Assembly: GCA_950295325.1 (NCBI GenBank)
Contig: OX485806.1
Coordinates: forward strand, 47,177,169-47,241,168
Source: Polytrichum commune
Taxonomy: Eukaryota > Streptophyta > Polytrichopsida > Polytrichales > Polytrichaceae
DNA length: 64,000 nucleotides
Direction: 5' to 3'
This document shows, in pieces, positions 21,507-33,900 of this stretch. Every line of letters starts with the position of its first letter. Positions within the stretch are counted from its first letter, which is position 1. The notes beneath the pieces are model-generated. The model saw only the letters and a program-made list of their open reading frames with translations. It made no database searches and was not told where the DNA came from. Made by a program: the position numbers and the translations under genes.

Positions 21507-22200
21507 CTCATGCTCATAGTGTTCATACTAATAAAATAAATTGTCGTTGGTGGAAAGAAATTTCTGCAATGACAATGTTCATTTGGTGGTTTCAATCTTT
21601 ATTTTAGGTGTTGGTTGGGGGAATGTTGGCAATGACATTGCTCCTCGCATTCATGATTATACTAATCCTTTTGTTTGTGCACACATTCGTGTTGGCCGTG
21701 GGCGTGTTGAAACCCTTAAACACTAAACACTAAACCTTCATGGATTTCAAAGTTTTTCTGGCGTTACTAAATGTAAGGGTTAACATCAATAGCCAACTCC
21801 ACCCTAGCTATCTTTCTCTAAACTCCTATATTCATGGCCTTCATTTGCTCCACCTTCATCATCTTGATGCCTTCATCCACTTGACGTTTTATACACTCAA
21901 CGTGGTGTTGATTTTTGTGTATTATCTTAACAATGCTAATTTATTGATATTAATCTAATTCTTAATAACTAAGTTTTTTTTGTACTAGATTGTGAGCCTT
22001 AATTCACACTGCATGTGGTTAAGGTGGCTCACATGTGTCAGCCGTCCACAAAACACTTTGCAAGTGTGATAGACCAAGAATCTTGCAGCTATGATGGCAA
22101 CGAACGTTCTATTGGATTGCATGGTTATAACTTTACTGATAGTCATTAGATTTTATTATTTTATTATTTTACAACTACTTATTTTATGGTATTAACTAAA
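21507..22200. other. Intergenic, no gene recognised
   Basis: Starts with short GCTCAT repeats. Open frames at 21541-21958 are short and I recognise nothing in them. Degenerate AAACACTAAAC units occur near 21717. Nothing else supported. Confidence 0.4.
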
Positions 22201-22210
22201 TCAAGGTTTT

Positions 22211-22795
22211 CTATTGTGTCGTGACGGAGGCTAATCTCGGCATAATGTCGTGCCGTCACGACACGTATCCGTCACGACATTATGCCGGATGATGTCTTTA
22301 TCCTGACGGACTTGAATTTTACCGAATTCTGTGTGTAATTACATTACCCCATTTCGGACACGTAGGATGTAAGATGTCCACGTGTGATGACATGTCAGCA
22401 AAGTAGAGGTAAAGTGGGGAAAAAATTACTAACGCCCGTCCGCCCCCGTCCGTCCCCGTCCGTCCCCGTTCCCCCCCCCCCCCCCCGTCCGCCCCGTTCC
22501 CACCCCCATCTGCCCCACCCTCGTCCCCCGTCCGCCCTACACCCTCCTTAGTCATATTTTACTACTTTGATTTTAACAGAATGATAAACAGAATGGCAAA
22601 ATGGTTCACCTGGCGCTAGGCATATCCACGTCCACGTCGGCCTATTCTGCCACATAAGGACGCCACCTTGGCAAGAAGGTGAGTATTTTACCCACCCTAC
22701 TAGCTTCCCCCTAGGTTGACCCTACGTGGACCCTATTGTGTCGTGACGGAGGGGTCTCTCATGACACAACACGTCATGACGTCGGGATAGACAAC
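22211..22795. repeat. Palindrome-rich repeat with recurring TGTCGTGACGG boxes
   Basis: The box TGTCGTGACGG occurs at 22217-22227 and, within an identical longer phrase (CTATTGTGTCGTGACGGAGG), at 22739-22749. Between them is a near-perfect hairpin with 18-base arms at 22238-22255 and 22270-22287 (one mismatch, CGGCATAATGTCGTGCCG against CGTCACGACATTATGCCG). Further CGTCACGAC copies lie in the loop. At the right end ATGACACAACACGTCATGAC is again dyad-like. This may be a MITE or foldback element with complex ends. No clear target duplication found. Confidence 0.55.
22434..22548. repeat. C-rich simple repeat (CCGTCCGTCCC) with a poly-C tract
   Basis: Repeated CCGTCC and CCCCGT units surround a pure C run at about 22471-22486. 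The glycine/aspartate-rich minus-strand open frame here is only a translation of the repeat. Confidence 0.85.
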
Positions 22796-22849
22796 CCTGA
22801 ACTAAATCCAAAGTGGATTTTGGTGTAAAAATATGGCGATGAGATAATC

Positions 22850-23373
22850 AACTTTAAAAGAACTGCAACCTTCACTGCCTTTGCTTCTACCCACTTGATG
22901 GGATAGTCCACCACAAGGATGATATAGCCCATACTTCAAGAGGACCTAAGGTGGATTGGTCCTATGTAATCAATGCCCCAGTTCTCAAATAAAAAAAGTT
23001 GTAGCGATGGGATGAGAGGGAGTGTCATGTGAAGATCATCATTTATATAATATTGACAAACATCACATCTACCGGCATCCTTGTGAGCATCCTTCAACAT
23101 GGTGGGCCAAAAAAACCTTGCTTGAAAGGCCTTTAATATTGTGAGGCGACCAACAAAGTAACCCCCACAAGTGCTATCGTGACATGCTACAAGGATATTC
23201 AAGATTTTTGTCTCATTCATGCATTAGTGAAGCACCCCATCCAATCTCCTTCGGTAGAGACCATTGATGATGCTAATATAATGATAGCTATAAACTCTAT
23301 TTTTTTGCTGTTCATTCTTGTTCAACCTTTTCAGCATTGTTTGAGTGTCCAAAAATTCGACAATGTGGGCATG
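22850..23373 (-). pseudogene. Gypsy integrase fragment, minus strand
   Basis: The minus-strand translation carries the integrase zinc-binding module ACHDSTCGGYFVGRLTILK and CDVCQYYINDD, then WGIDYIGPIHLRSS, the start of the catalytic core. The upstream linker (HIVEFL) corresponds to IVEFL just before 8300 in the element at 4715-12704, so this is a fossil of a related element. It ends at an LTR2-like sequence on its upstream side (23374) and is broken. Confidence 0.75.
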
Positions 23374-25026
23374 TGTCAGCCCTAAACCCCCACCCTTATG
23401 CGTCGTAGTCCGGGTGGGAGCCTAAGGCTCACATATATTTAGTTGACTCCACTTAGCCTTTTGCATGAGGCACCCAATCCTCCAACAATGTAAATCTTGA
23501 ACACGCTCAACTTTTTATTCAAGCACAGAAGGTGATGAGTATTCAAAAATATTTTCTTCCCTCATCATTTCCACACCCACTCATCCAATAAACACATAAT
23601 CCACTCTTAGCCCTCACCTACAACTATGGCTACTGAACTACCCTAAGTTGTTTCTAATGGCAATGAGTCAATGCCAGTCACACATCTTGGCCTGTTCATG
23701 CCCACTACCTAACCTAGCTACTTTCGCTTAATCCCTCAACCATACTTCTAATCAATACTAAGATTTTTTTCCTTTTTAATTTTTCTTCTATCCTTAATTG
23801 TTGGCAGCCTAATACTGTAGCGTCAATTTCAAACTCTCTCCCAACTTACTTTCATCCAACTCCCTGACTTCGCTAGCGGCCCTCTGCCTCACTACCACAA
23901 CAGTGCTGATGCGGTCCAGGGGCATTTTGCTCCAAGGACTCCGACGACCAGTGACCATCTCTGCCTAGGCTAATACTGGCAACTTCGACTCCGATAGACT
24001 TTGGCAGTCGCCTCACCACACACTGAGCCTGAACTCGCCCAGCTCACTCAACCTCCACTGCTGCAAGCTCAGCTGTGATCCATGATCTGAGCTCAGATCC
24101 TGCCCCGCTCAAACATTCGCCCTTGTAATGCTGCGGGGAGAAAACTGCTTGACTGGAAATTGTGCCACCCTCCTCAACCTTACACTTTTGATTGCGCTGC
24201 ACACAAGGCACCTGGGATTCGAGTATGTGTGTCGAAGTCCACTCAGATCCCTTAGCAGCTGCCAAGCCCCTTCAATCCCAGCATTCCTCTCTTTGCTTCC
24301 ACTGCCTATGGCGACTTTGTGCGGTTCAGCAGGCCTCTTGCTCCTTTCCCGAAGCAACCAGCCTCGCCCTACGGCATTCTCACTTCTTCAGTGCTCGGCA
24401 TGGGCTTGCGCACCCAGATCACCCACAAAGTGGATCTCAACACAACCATCCGAGCATCGAGCCTCCCTCACACCACCAACCAGTGGTGGCCCCCATTACG
24501 CCAACTCCTGCCTTCGTTCTGCCATCAACATGAAGATGAAGCTACCCCTGCAACCGCTCGGCTGCTCACTTCCGAATTCCGATATGCTCTTGTCCACAGA
24601 GAAATTCCAAAAACCGGCAGGGCTGCGCCCCTCCGCACTGCCTCCGGTTTATATTTCAGAGAGAAAAAAAAAATGGAACTCCTCATCGAGCATTCTAGGG
24701 ACCCCCCTGGCTGGACCCGGAAATCCGGCTCTAATCCATAACAAAGAAGGCCCCCCTCCCTTAATTGAACAGTGACCTAAGCCTAAACGACGAATACCAT
24801 TAGCATCGAGCCACTTGAGCTTGGCATTACCTAACTCTAATCAAACTAATTAACTCATTTTTTATTTTTCTCACTTAATAACTTAAGTCTTACAACTTAA
24901 CTCAACTAAAATCTAACTTCTAAACTCCAATCCAATCTAACTCTCAAACTAACTCAACAGTTGTTAATTCTAATGTTTTGGTCATTTTAGAGTTTAAATT
25001 GAATTATGGGCATGAAATCGGCTCCA
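23374..25026 (-). mobile_element. LTR2-related LTR, minus strand
   Basis: The left edge TGTCAGCCCTAAACCC plus CACCCTTATGCGTCGTAGTCC is the reverse complement of the LTR2 3' end. The right edge GGGCATGAAATCGGCTCCA resembles the reversed 5' end of LTR2 (GGGCACCATTTTCGGCTCACA split over 9736-9755). I see no matching flank duplication, and the orientation equals that of the adjacent integrase fragment. It could therefore be a 5' LTR brought next to integrase by an internal deletion, or a nested copy. The right boundary is tentative. The plus-strand open frames at 24128-24775 lie within it and look non-coding. Confidence 0.6.
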
Positions 25027-25109
25027 TTGTAGATTGTGCCACCGTTTGTTGCCGTTTGCTATTTCATGATACGGCCCTTTCTCCAAAAAAAAAAATTTAT
25101 CCACAGGTT

Positions 25110-27225
25110 GACCTACAGTTTTCCACATTGCCGGCCCAATCCGCATCCGAATAATCTTTTATGTCCATATGTTGGCCGCCCATACGCAGCCTTATATCTG
25201 AAGTGCCCTTCAAGTATCACATGATTCGTTTGACGGCCATCCAAAGCATCGGACCCAGTTTTGACATAAACCTGGCTCATCACGTTTATTGCAAAACCGA
25301 GGTCCGGTGTTGTGGCCACCATTATGTGCATCAACGATCCCACCGCTTCTTGATACAAAATGTCTTTCATTTTGTATGAATGCTCCTCGTACTTCTCCTC
25401 CAAAAGCTTTGCTTATGAGGTCTTTGTATCAAGCGGAGTTCCGATGGGCTTGCAATCACCCATGCCGAATCACTCCAAAATGGTTTGGATGTAGCTTCAC
25501 TGATGCATGGTAATGGTGTGGGTCCTCCTATCCCTCTCGAAATGAACTTCAAGGAAGAAATGCAACTCACCAAGGTCACTCATTTTAAATTTGCGCTCGA
25601 GGCTGGACTTCAACCCGTTTACCATGTCTACATATATGATTACAATCACAACGTAATCACAAGTTTGTAGAATATACAACGAGTGGTCCACATAAAACCT
25701 CTATTCACAAAGAATATGTGAATGTACTCATACCATGCTCGTCCAAGTTGCTTCAATCCGTAGAGCAATTTCTTCATGCTCTTGGCCATTTTGCACAAAC
25801 CCTTCCAATTTCTCCATGTAGATTACCATGTCCAATTTGTCGTTCGAGAATGCGGTCTTGATGTCCATTTAATGCATCTCCAAGCCCATGGCGGCCCCGA
25901 TTGCGAGGATGACTATAATGGTGTTGAATTTGGCCATATGTGCAAATGTTTTGTCAAAATCCACACCTTCGATTTGCAAACACCCCTTGGCCACCAATCT
26001 TGCTTTGAAACGTACAACCACACCATTCGCATCCTTCTTCGTGCGAAACACCCACTTGCACTTCATGACCTTGTGGCCCTTAAGCAATGCAGTTAACTCC
26101 CACGTGCCGTTGGCTATAAGAGATTCATACTCCTCTTGCATAGCCAACTCCCACTTGCTTGCATCACTCAATTCAATTGCCTCTCTCAAGCTTATAGGTT
26201 CCCCAACAATTGCCATGTTTGCATGCTCTTTGTCTTGGGGTTGCAGAATGTGGTTCTTCCACCATTCCCCAAACGGTGTGCGTGGCCTATCCAAATACCT
26301 AGAATTGCCCATGGTTTCATTGTCATATTACGGTGTTGGGGGTGGTTTGGTTGCAGATTTTTTAACATGGTCAAATTTTGATGCCTCCCTACTACGAGTG
26401 GATTTTACGGCCGGAAGGTCTGACTCCGCCTCCTCCTCCATGTCGGGTTCCTCGTCTTGCTCCGAAACATTGCCACTTGTGTCCAAATCTTGCACGTCTG
26501 ATTTAGGGGATAGGTCCACCTTGACCGCGGGTGTTTTATCAACTCTCCTATTTGGAAAATCCTTCAAATGTGTTTTGTCTTCAAAAAACACCACGTCTAG
26601 ACTCTTGATGATTTTCTTCGTCTCCAAGTAAATGAACTTATAGGGCTTGGTGCCTCCGCAATATTCGAGAAACAAACATTTGACGTTTTTCGCATCCAAC
26701 TTTGTTTGCCTTTGATCTGACACCTTTGCATAAGCCACACAACCGAACACGCACATGTGGGAGATGTGTGGCACATCCAAGCTCCACGCTTTTACCATCC
26801 ACAGCCTTGATTGGACATGCACGTAAAATCGCATGTAAACCGCATTGCACACCGCCTCCGCCCAAAATTTATGGCCAAGGCGTTGGGCATGAATCATAGA
26901 CTGTGCCATCTCCATGATGGTTTGGTTGGCTCGCTCCGCCACGCCGTTCTATTTTGGTGTGTAAGGTGAGAAGGATTGTTGTGCAATGCCATGTTTGTTA
27001 TAAAAAAATCAAATGCCTTTGACACATATTACCCACCATTGTCCGTCCTAAGAACCTTCACTACGTGCTCTGATTGTTTTTCCACCAAGGTTTTCCATTG
27101 TTTAAACCTTTCCAACACCTCGCTTTTGGCCTTCAACACGTATACTCAAATCTTGCGTAAAAAATCATCAATGAACGTGAGAAAATACCTTGCGCCTTTC
27201 AAGTCAATATTTTTCATTCAAAACA
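25110..27225 (-). pseudogene. Ty1/Copia pol remnant, minus strand
   Basis: A fossil with Copia gene order read from 27225 downward. Integrase comes first (LTFIDDF near 27185; LRTDNGG near 27040; AERANQTIMEMAQSMIHAQR near 26935). A variable linker follows, then reverse transcriptase (KWELAMQEEYESLIANGTWE near 26150; KCKWVFRTKKDANGVVVRFK near 26065; FKMSDLGELHFFLEVHFERD near 25580), and the start of RNase H (YQEAVGSLMHIMVATTPDLG near 25340). Integrase before RT distinguishes it from Gypsy. Gag, protease and LTRs are not identified. It is heavily broken (several frame breaks) and looks old. Confidence 0.85.
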
Positions 27226-29200
27226 AATGCTAAGTGGCTCAAAAACCATCAAGAGAGCACAACTAAGTATCTTGGAACTCAAATCATCTTAAACTAAACA
27301 TAGAAAGGGGGGATCTCTCAAATCAACACCCTTTCATTCAAAATACGAATCGATCTACACTCGTGCACTCAAAATGAAATGGACCTCTACAAAATGAGTC
27401 CTCCAATATGGTAACAATCTTACAAGGTGCTCCACATTGGTCCAAACATCCTAGAATGCTCCAAAGGTTCTCCAAAGCTTTAAGACTCCACCAAAAGCTC
27501 CAAACACCTCCACATCGCCTTCGATCAGATCCTGCATTTTCCTAGTTATTCCTAAGTTGATCTCTCTCTTCTAAAGCAAAGTGGGCCCATAATCTATTGG
27601 AAAATGAGAAAACAAAGCAAAGAGTCCAGCATAGGAAGGTAGAACACAATGCACAAGATTTGCATACAATGGAGAGAGTGATTAGCTCCTCCCCTTATGT
27701 CTTTATTCATATGTGTAGGTTACGACTAGCGTTGGCAACCCATATGGGATAATGTCACCAATGTAACCTAACACTATTTTCCAATAATGCCAACACTATT
27801 ATAGCGACACATTCATGGAATTTTTTCTTGGAGGCTATTGATTGCCCCTTTTAGTTGATATGGCAGTTGACCTAGACAAATGGACATGACAGTTGACTTT
27901 TATATCGGTTTCTTGAAGATGTTGACATGGTAATCAATTTTCATATCGACTGCTTGATTACGTCGACATAAACAAAATCCACTGCACCTAGAAGTTGACA
28001 TGGCAAGCAAATAATCAACTAACTATAGTCAGGTGCTAAGTGGCAGTCGTTTGCTTTGGTCAACTACCCCAAGGTTGTGAGACACTTCCAACCGATATAT
28101 AATGTGAGAGGCCTCATTGCCCTCTCTTTCAACCATCCTGCCTCAAGTAGGACATTGGGACCTAGCAAACTTAGCATATTTTGCCCAATGTTCAAAGAGG
28201 GTCAAGGGGAGTTGGAAGATTGGCGACGGATTCAAACCCTTGCCTATTTTGAATTGGATTTTATGGCATTAAGGTGTGGATACCGCCATGATCATGAAGA
28301 CATTTAAATTGTATTTGTGAGCACAAGTGTGCCGTATTATTAAACACAATGTCGGAACATAGTTGGATGATGGGAGATGATGAATCATAGGGTTCCAATA
28401 AAGAGTTATAATGGCCTAGCATAAGGCAAAGGCATTTGAATGTGGGAACAACTAATTCTATGGGGTCGGAACCGAACTTATCCCCCCATTCAGAGGGTAA
28501 CATGCCCGTCCATCCAATTGCCCATACCCACTTGTGCCCACTGAAGAGCTTCCGAGGCTTCAGGGACATCCAATAAGAACAAGAAACGAAAGGTCAAAAT
28601 TTGGAAAATATAACATGTCGCCATTATAGTTCGATATGTGGGCAACAATGAGGATGGAACAAATGGGACTTTATTATTTATCTTCCAAAATATTAAATGG
28701 CCAGCAAAAATGAAAAAATCAATTGAAGAAGCCATTCGATATGTAGTGGATGGAACCAAATTTATTAAGGATAAAAAACTTGCACATTATGACTTTTGGG
28801 TGAAAATTAAGGCCCAAGTTATTGATTGAAATTTTTTTTCTTCCCCTAAAGCGTGTGAGGTGGTGACCCTTGAGTAGAAAAAATGCGAGCGTTTTGCCCA
28901 TGCTAATTATTGTGGATTCTCGATACGAAAAAGGTGGTTATCTTGGAGAGCAAGAAAAATATGGGAGGCAGTATATGGACTTTATGAAGGTGAAGATTAA
29001 GGATGACAAACATTTCTTTCCGAATATTACATGGGTTCAAAAAAATCCAAGGATAACCGATCTACATGCAACTCAAGTCCAAGCTAGTGCCGAGGCATTC
29101 GTTTCAAAGAACTCTATGAGCCATTCAAACCGCTCACGGGTTGAGTTAAGGCCCACAATCTACAAAAGTAAGGAAGTTAGATATTAGAAATATTCAATAT
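27226..29200. other. Intergenic, no gene recognised
   Basis: 27226-27720 is upstream of the Copia fossil on its own strand and may contain its unrecognised 5' part. 27840-28040 has degenerate repeats of GTTGACATGG/GTTGACTTTTAT. Plus-strand open frames at 28056-28307, 28638-28829 and 28870-29187 are short; I recognise no family in them and treat them as non-coding. Confidence 0.35.
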
Positions 29201-29209
29201 ATAGGTGGC

Positions 29210-29335
29210 TACTAGATTATGAGACATCCGCTTGTGGATGCGAGTTGTAAAAGAAACTGGTATTAGGTCTGGACCAACCCGGGTTCAAATCCGGTTGGTT
29301 ACATTGAGTGGTGTTATCTTAAATTGAGCTAGTGA
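29210..29335 (+). repeat. Possible tRNA-derived SINE fragment
   Basis: The phrase CCGGGTTCAAATCCGGTTGG (29279-29298) fits a Pol III B box. A weak A-box-like TTGTGGATGCGAG lies about 50 bases upstream. The intervening sequence does not fold as a tRNA. No tail or duplication identified, so this is low confidence. Confidence 0.25.
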
Positions 29336-29548
29336 TAAAGTATGAATAATTTATAAGCGGATACAAAGAAGAGGTGGTCTGTATAGAACCTTCTCAAGTA
29401 TTTTTTATCTATTAGAAACATGTTATTATTTACCCACGTGAAGTAATCAAACCGCTCGCGGTTGGGTTAAAATTTGTGGTCTAAGTCGAAAGGAGGTCAG
29501 TGAATAGAAATTAGATTTAGGTTAATTAGTTAGTATGAAGAAATTTAG

Positions 29549-29935
29549 ACAATGGATGAAGGACAACAGAAGACAATGTCGAAGGGATGAATGGCAGCGT
29601 AGGACGACGCCGAATGGATGAATGACAGCGTAAGACGACGTCAAATGGATGAAGGACATCATAAGACGACGTTGAATGGATAAATGCCAACGTAGGGTGA
29701 CGTCGAATTAACGAATGACAATGTAGGACAACTTCGAATAAATGAAAGACAGAGTAAGACGACGCCGAAGGGATGAATGACAACGTAGGACGACGTTGGA
29801 CGTAGGACAGCAACGAACAAAGGATGATATCAAAAGGATGAGATGTTGAGCGGATAAAGGTGTAAACATAGGACAACAACGAACAGAGGATGACGTCAAC
29901 AGATAAAATGTCGAGCGGATGAAGGTCGTTGAATC
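29549..29935 (+). repeat. 31-bp minisatellite, about eight units, plus a longer-period extension
   Basis: A unit of the form CGAATGGATGAATGACAGCG + TAAGACGACGT repeats head to tail from about 29549 to 29797 with steady 31-base spacing and substitutions between units. 29798-29935 holds two longer diverged units sharing GGACARCAACGAACARAGGATGA and GAGCGGAT. Units directly abut, so there are no spacers. Confidence 0.85.
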
Positions 29936-30359
29936 AACGGTTGGAAAACCAAGACCGTTGGATCTAGGGGTTTAGATAATGGCGGCTTGGATAGTAGCAG
30001 CCGTAAAGGCCAACCATTAGATGTAGGTATGATTTGATTTACAGCTAAGAAGACTTGGTGGTGGGAAAGGAGTAGTATCCTGAAGGGAACGCGGGGACTC
30101 TCTTCTCACTCTCTCATTCTAGTGGTTAGGACTAGATTTCTCTCTCTTTCACTCTTTCACGCTTGTGATTAGTACGACTGTTCTCTCGCCCCCCCTCTTT
30201 ATGTAGGTAGATGCAAATAGTTGTTGAATGATAGGAATAGGAATGATGGACGAAGGGGATTATGAGCCCTATGAATGTTGAATAACATGGTTTTTGAACC
30301 TTATAAATGTTGAATAATAGGGTTTTGAACTGTATTGAAGAGATGTGTTATTGTCTAGT

Positions 30360-30910
30360 TACATTAGCTTTGATATCCTAAGTTATTGGATGTTACTTAA
30401 TATTTTCTTCCATTAGTTTTTGCCTTAGTCTATATATTATTTATGTATTAGCCTTTCTATTGTTAGATCAGTCCTCTGCAATAACCTTCTATCTTAGTCT
30501 TCTGCATTACGTTCTGCATTGGAATTTGCATTAGTCTCCTGCATCAATCTCCAATATTAAAATTTTGTATTACATTCTACATCAGTCCGCTACATTAACC
30601 CTCTATATTAGTCCTCTGCTTTAGATTTTACATTAGACCTTGCATCAACTTCTACATTATTCTCATGCACTATGTTCGATATTATTCCTCTGCATTAGAT
30701 TTTGTATTAGGCTTGCGCTACTGTTCTGCATTAGTTTTCTATATCAATATTATGCATTCGTGTTTTGTATTCATGTGTTGCATGTTATGCAATAGTGTAT
30801 TGCATGTTATGCAGTAACGTATTACGTGCTATGCAGTAATATCATGCGTGTCATGTAGTAGTGTTCGGCATTAATCCTCTATATCAGGCCCTACATTGGT
30901 TTCCTACATT
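30360..30910. repeat. Degenerate CTGCATTAGTCCT-type repeat block
   Basis: Variants of CTGCATTAGTCTCCTGCAT and CTACATTAGTCCTCTGCA recur at irregular spacing (about 15-30 bases) across this stretch, joined by TTGCATGTTATGCAGTA variants at 30778-30860. It looks like a decayed minisatellite. No coding potential. Confidence 0.6.
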
Positions 30911-33900
30911 ATAGGAATTAGAAGGTCATTGCTTTGAGGCACTAGAATAGTATACCCATCCGGCCAATCTTGTGGGTTGTTACTTCGCTTGGAGTAACAA
31001 TTGTCACCACAAACTCGCACCTTAATTTCATCAAATATTGGTTGATTAGTAATGAGGCCAATGTGGGCTATACACTATGATGGAATAAGAAACTCTATAA
31101 GAAATGTGTATTTGAGATAAAGTACATTGACCAATTGACAACATTAAGAAAAATGATAAATGTTAGACGACATCCAAGTTGTTTAAGGTCTAGAGCACAA
31201 GACATCAAAATCCCCCTAAATATTACACCAAGGAGGTTGAGAGTTCTACAGTTGGAAAACTTGCATGTCAATTTTGCAGCCACGGTCATGAATCAATTCT
31301 CTATGTCATGGAAGGTTATAAATTTTGGACTAGGGCCCTAGAGTTTTTGTGCAAAGTTGGCATGGGGAGCCGCATTTACTTGGCTATCACAAGACGTCAA
31401 GTGCAAAAGGACCATGTGAGGTGATGTGAGCCCATCAAATGTTGGAGATCCAAGATCAAGGATAATGTTCAAAGTATTTAATCTATTCCTATTGTCTAAG
31501 ATGGGTATTCATAGACTGAGTAAGCATGTATCATTGACATGAACTTGTTTGTAACATTTTTGTATTTTTATAAACATTTTGCTATGATACTATCTAATGC
31601 TAAGACTCAAACCTCAATGCATCAGTGTACAACACATAAGCAATTGGTCCTCAAACCAATTGCTTACATTAACAATCAATTGCATATAATTAGTTGGCCT
31701 TCTAGTCAATTGCTAAATGAGCAATCGACTGCACAGAAGTAGTCAACCCTCTAGTCAACTCTTAATGCGAACAATTGTTTCCCTAGTCGATTGCTCCCAT
31801 TAGCAGTTGATTACTCACATTAGCAGTCAATTAGGAAGTCAATTGCTCATATTAGTAATCGGCTCCCTAATGAAATGCTCTAAATACTTAAACCAAAGAG
31901 GCTAAGATTCAAACCTCAACCAAGGTAAGATTACATTACCATATACATTTAGTAGTTTCATATGTAGTTATGTATGCAATCAAAACAAAACAAAAAATGA
32001 ATACTATACATGTAAGAAAAGGTCAAAGGAAGGTGGTGGGCTCCGCAAAAGAGATCTCCTTTGAGGGTAAGCACACAACCAAATCCTAAAATCATCACAT
32101 TGTTGAGGGACTCCTTTGTGTTGAAGTGAAGGTGAACTTGGAGGAAGAAAAAAATGGCAAAGAAGGTAATGAAAGTTATGAAATTGGTGAGGAAAGGATT
32201 GGCAAAGAATTTGAGGATAAGGGCATGGGGAACAAGGAAGGTAATGTCCATGGCACGCTGGAGTGTGGGATTGTGGTGGTTCATGGCACAACTTTGGAGC
32301 ACAAGGATGTCAAACAAGAAGAAGACGACGTAGCTATATGGGCAAAGGTTTTGCTAGAAAAAAACACCGCGCGAGGCTAAGGAGGGGGAGAGATCAATGA
32401 AAGCAAGGCATGTAGAGGTAAGCTACAACAAATTCTAACCCCTTGTTTTCTTTCATCTTGGTTTTGCTAATTGTAAGGTTGGTATGTTTGGTGGTAGATG
32501 GTTTGTTGGTTGAGATGGGGGTTGGAAATGAACACCCCCCCCCCTTTTGATGTGTATACCAAGATTTCAGTTGGAGGGTTTGGGTTGACCACCATCCTAG
32601 CTAACATGTGTGCATGTGTAAGCAATTTGAGATAATCAAAATATGTAAAAATAAAATTAATGCTAAATTTTTGGAAAAAAATTATCTTTGAACAAAGACA
32701 TGTATTTTTGAGAGTCTAGAAATTATTCAAGATGTTAATTTCTTGATTTTTCTACCACTTATGAGGATTGTTGAATAGTAAATGCCCATTTTGCATGTAT
32801 GTGTTGGCTATGTCTTCATGATGGTGAGTGAAAGGGAGTTGGAAATGATCCAAATGGATACCTCCCCTAGCAATTTTGATGTGTATATTAAGGTTTTCAA
32901 TTGGTGGGTGTGGGTTCACCACCATTCCAACCAATGAATTTGTGAATAATTATAGAGAGTGTAACAAAGTGTTATATGTGCCCCCTCTTTTGACAAAGAA
33001 GGAAGATTAATGGATATTAATGACGCAAAGTCTTGGGGAGAGCTTTGGCAAGTATGCAATGAATCATTTAAAAATTTGCCTAAGGATGACAAAGACTATG
33101 TTAGGTTGTGGTAAGATGTTCTATATCCGGGACAATAACCATCAAGTCATAATTTGGCAACGTCATAATAGTAGGTTCCATTGCCAAGATCTAAAATGGC
33201 ACTATTATAAAGATTGTATATTGCTTGAACTAGCTAGTTTGGTGGCCATTTTCTAAAATGCTATCCATGATGTCAGTAAATACATTTTTTTGAAGACCCT
33301 AGAAGATTCGGAAACCCTTGAATATTATAATATTTAGAGTTTCACCAGACATGTTTTTTGCTTCAAAACTTGGAGATTTTCCAAAGCTTCAAGGCCTAGA
33401 GGATTTTCACTTAAAGAATATCCAAAGCTTCATGACTTAGACTTTATCAAAGCTTCAAGACTTGGAGATTTACCAAGACTTTTGGCCTCAATACTATACA
33501 AATGATGAACCTACCTACACCATATTTGTGATGAAAGTCTATGATTGATAGATTAAAGTTTATTTCACTCTAAGACACTTACTTTGACATTAAGATATTA
33601 GGGAAATTTAATCTTGCACTACTTGAGTATCTAATCCCTTGGATTTCTAAGAAGATTATTTGAACTAAAATTCATGAATTCCACTCACTTGGAATATGAC
33701 ACATGGAATCACATTGTAAACATACACAAGTGCTTTTTGAATCTAAACAAATTCAAAGTATACTTAGAAGAAGATACCTCTCCTTTGAATTAAGAATTTT
33801 ACCCCCACCATTTATGAAGCAAGTCATGAGTTGCTACAATTTCAAGATAAGGTTTTTCTAGTCTAAATATCTAAGGTTGGATATTCATGCCATCAGTCAA

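Noticed and set aside
22319-22555. Glycine-rich minus-strand open frame
   Set aside because: A translation of the CCGTCC/poly-C simple repeat.
24128-24775. 215-codon plus-strand open frame and overlapping frames
   Set aside because: Inside an LTR2-related LTR on the other strand, with biased composition and no recognisable domain.
29549-29935. CRISPR-like array
   Set aside because: The 31-base units abut directly with no unique spacers, so it is a minisatellite in a plant context.
32126-32380. Lys/Glu/Gly-rich plus-strand open frame
   Set aside because: Low-complexity composition, an opposing open frame on the other strand, no upstream exon signals and no family motif.
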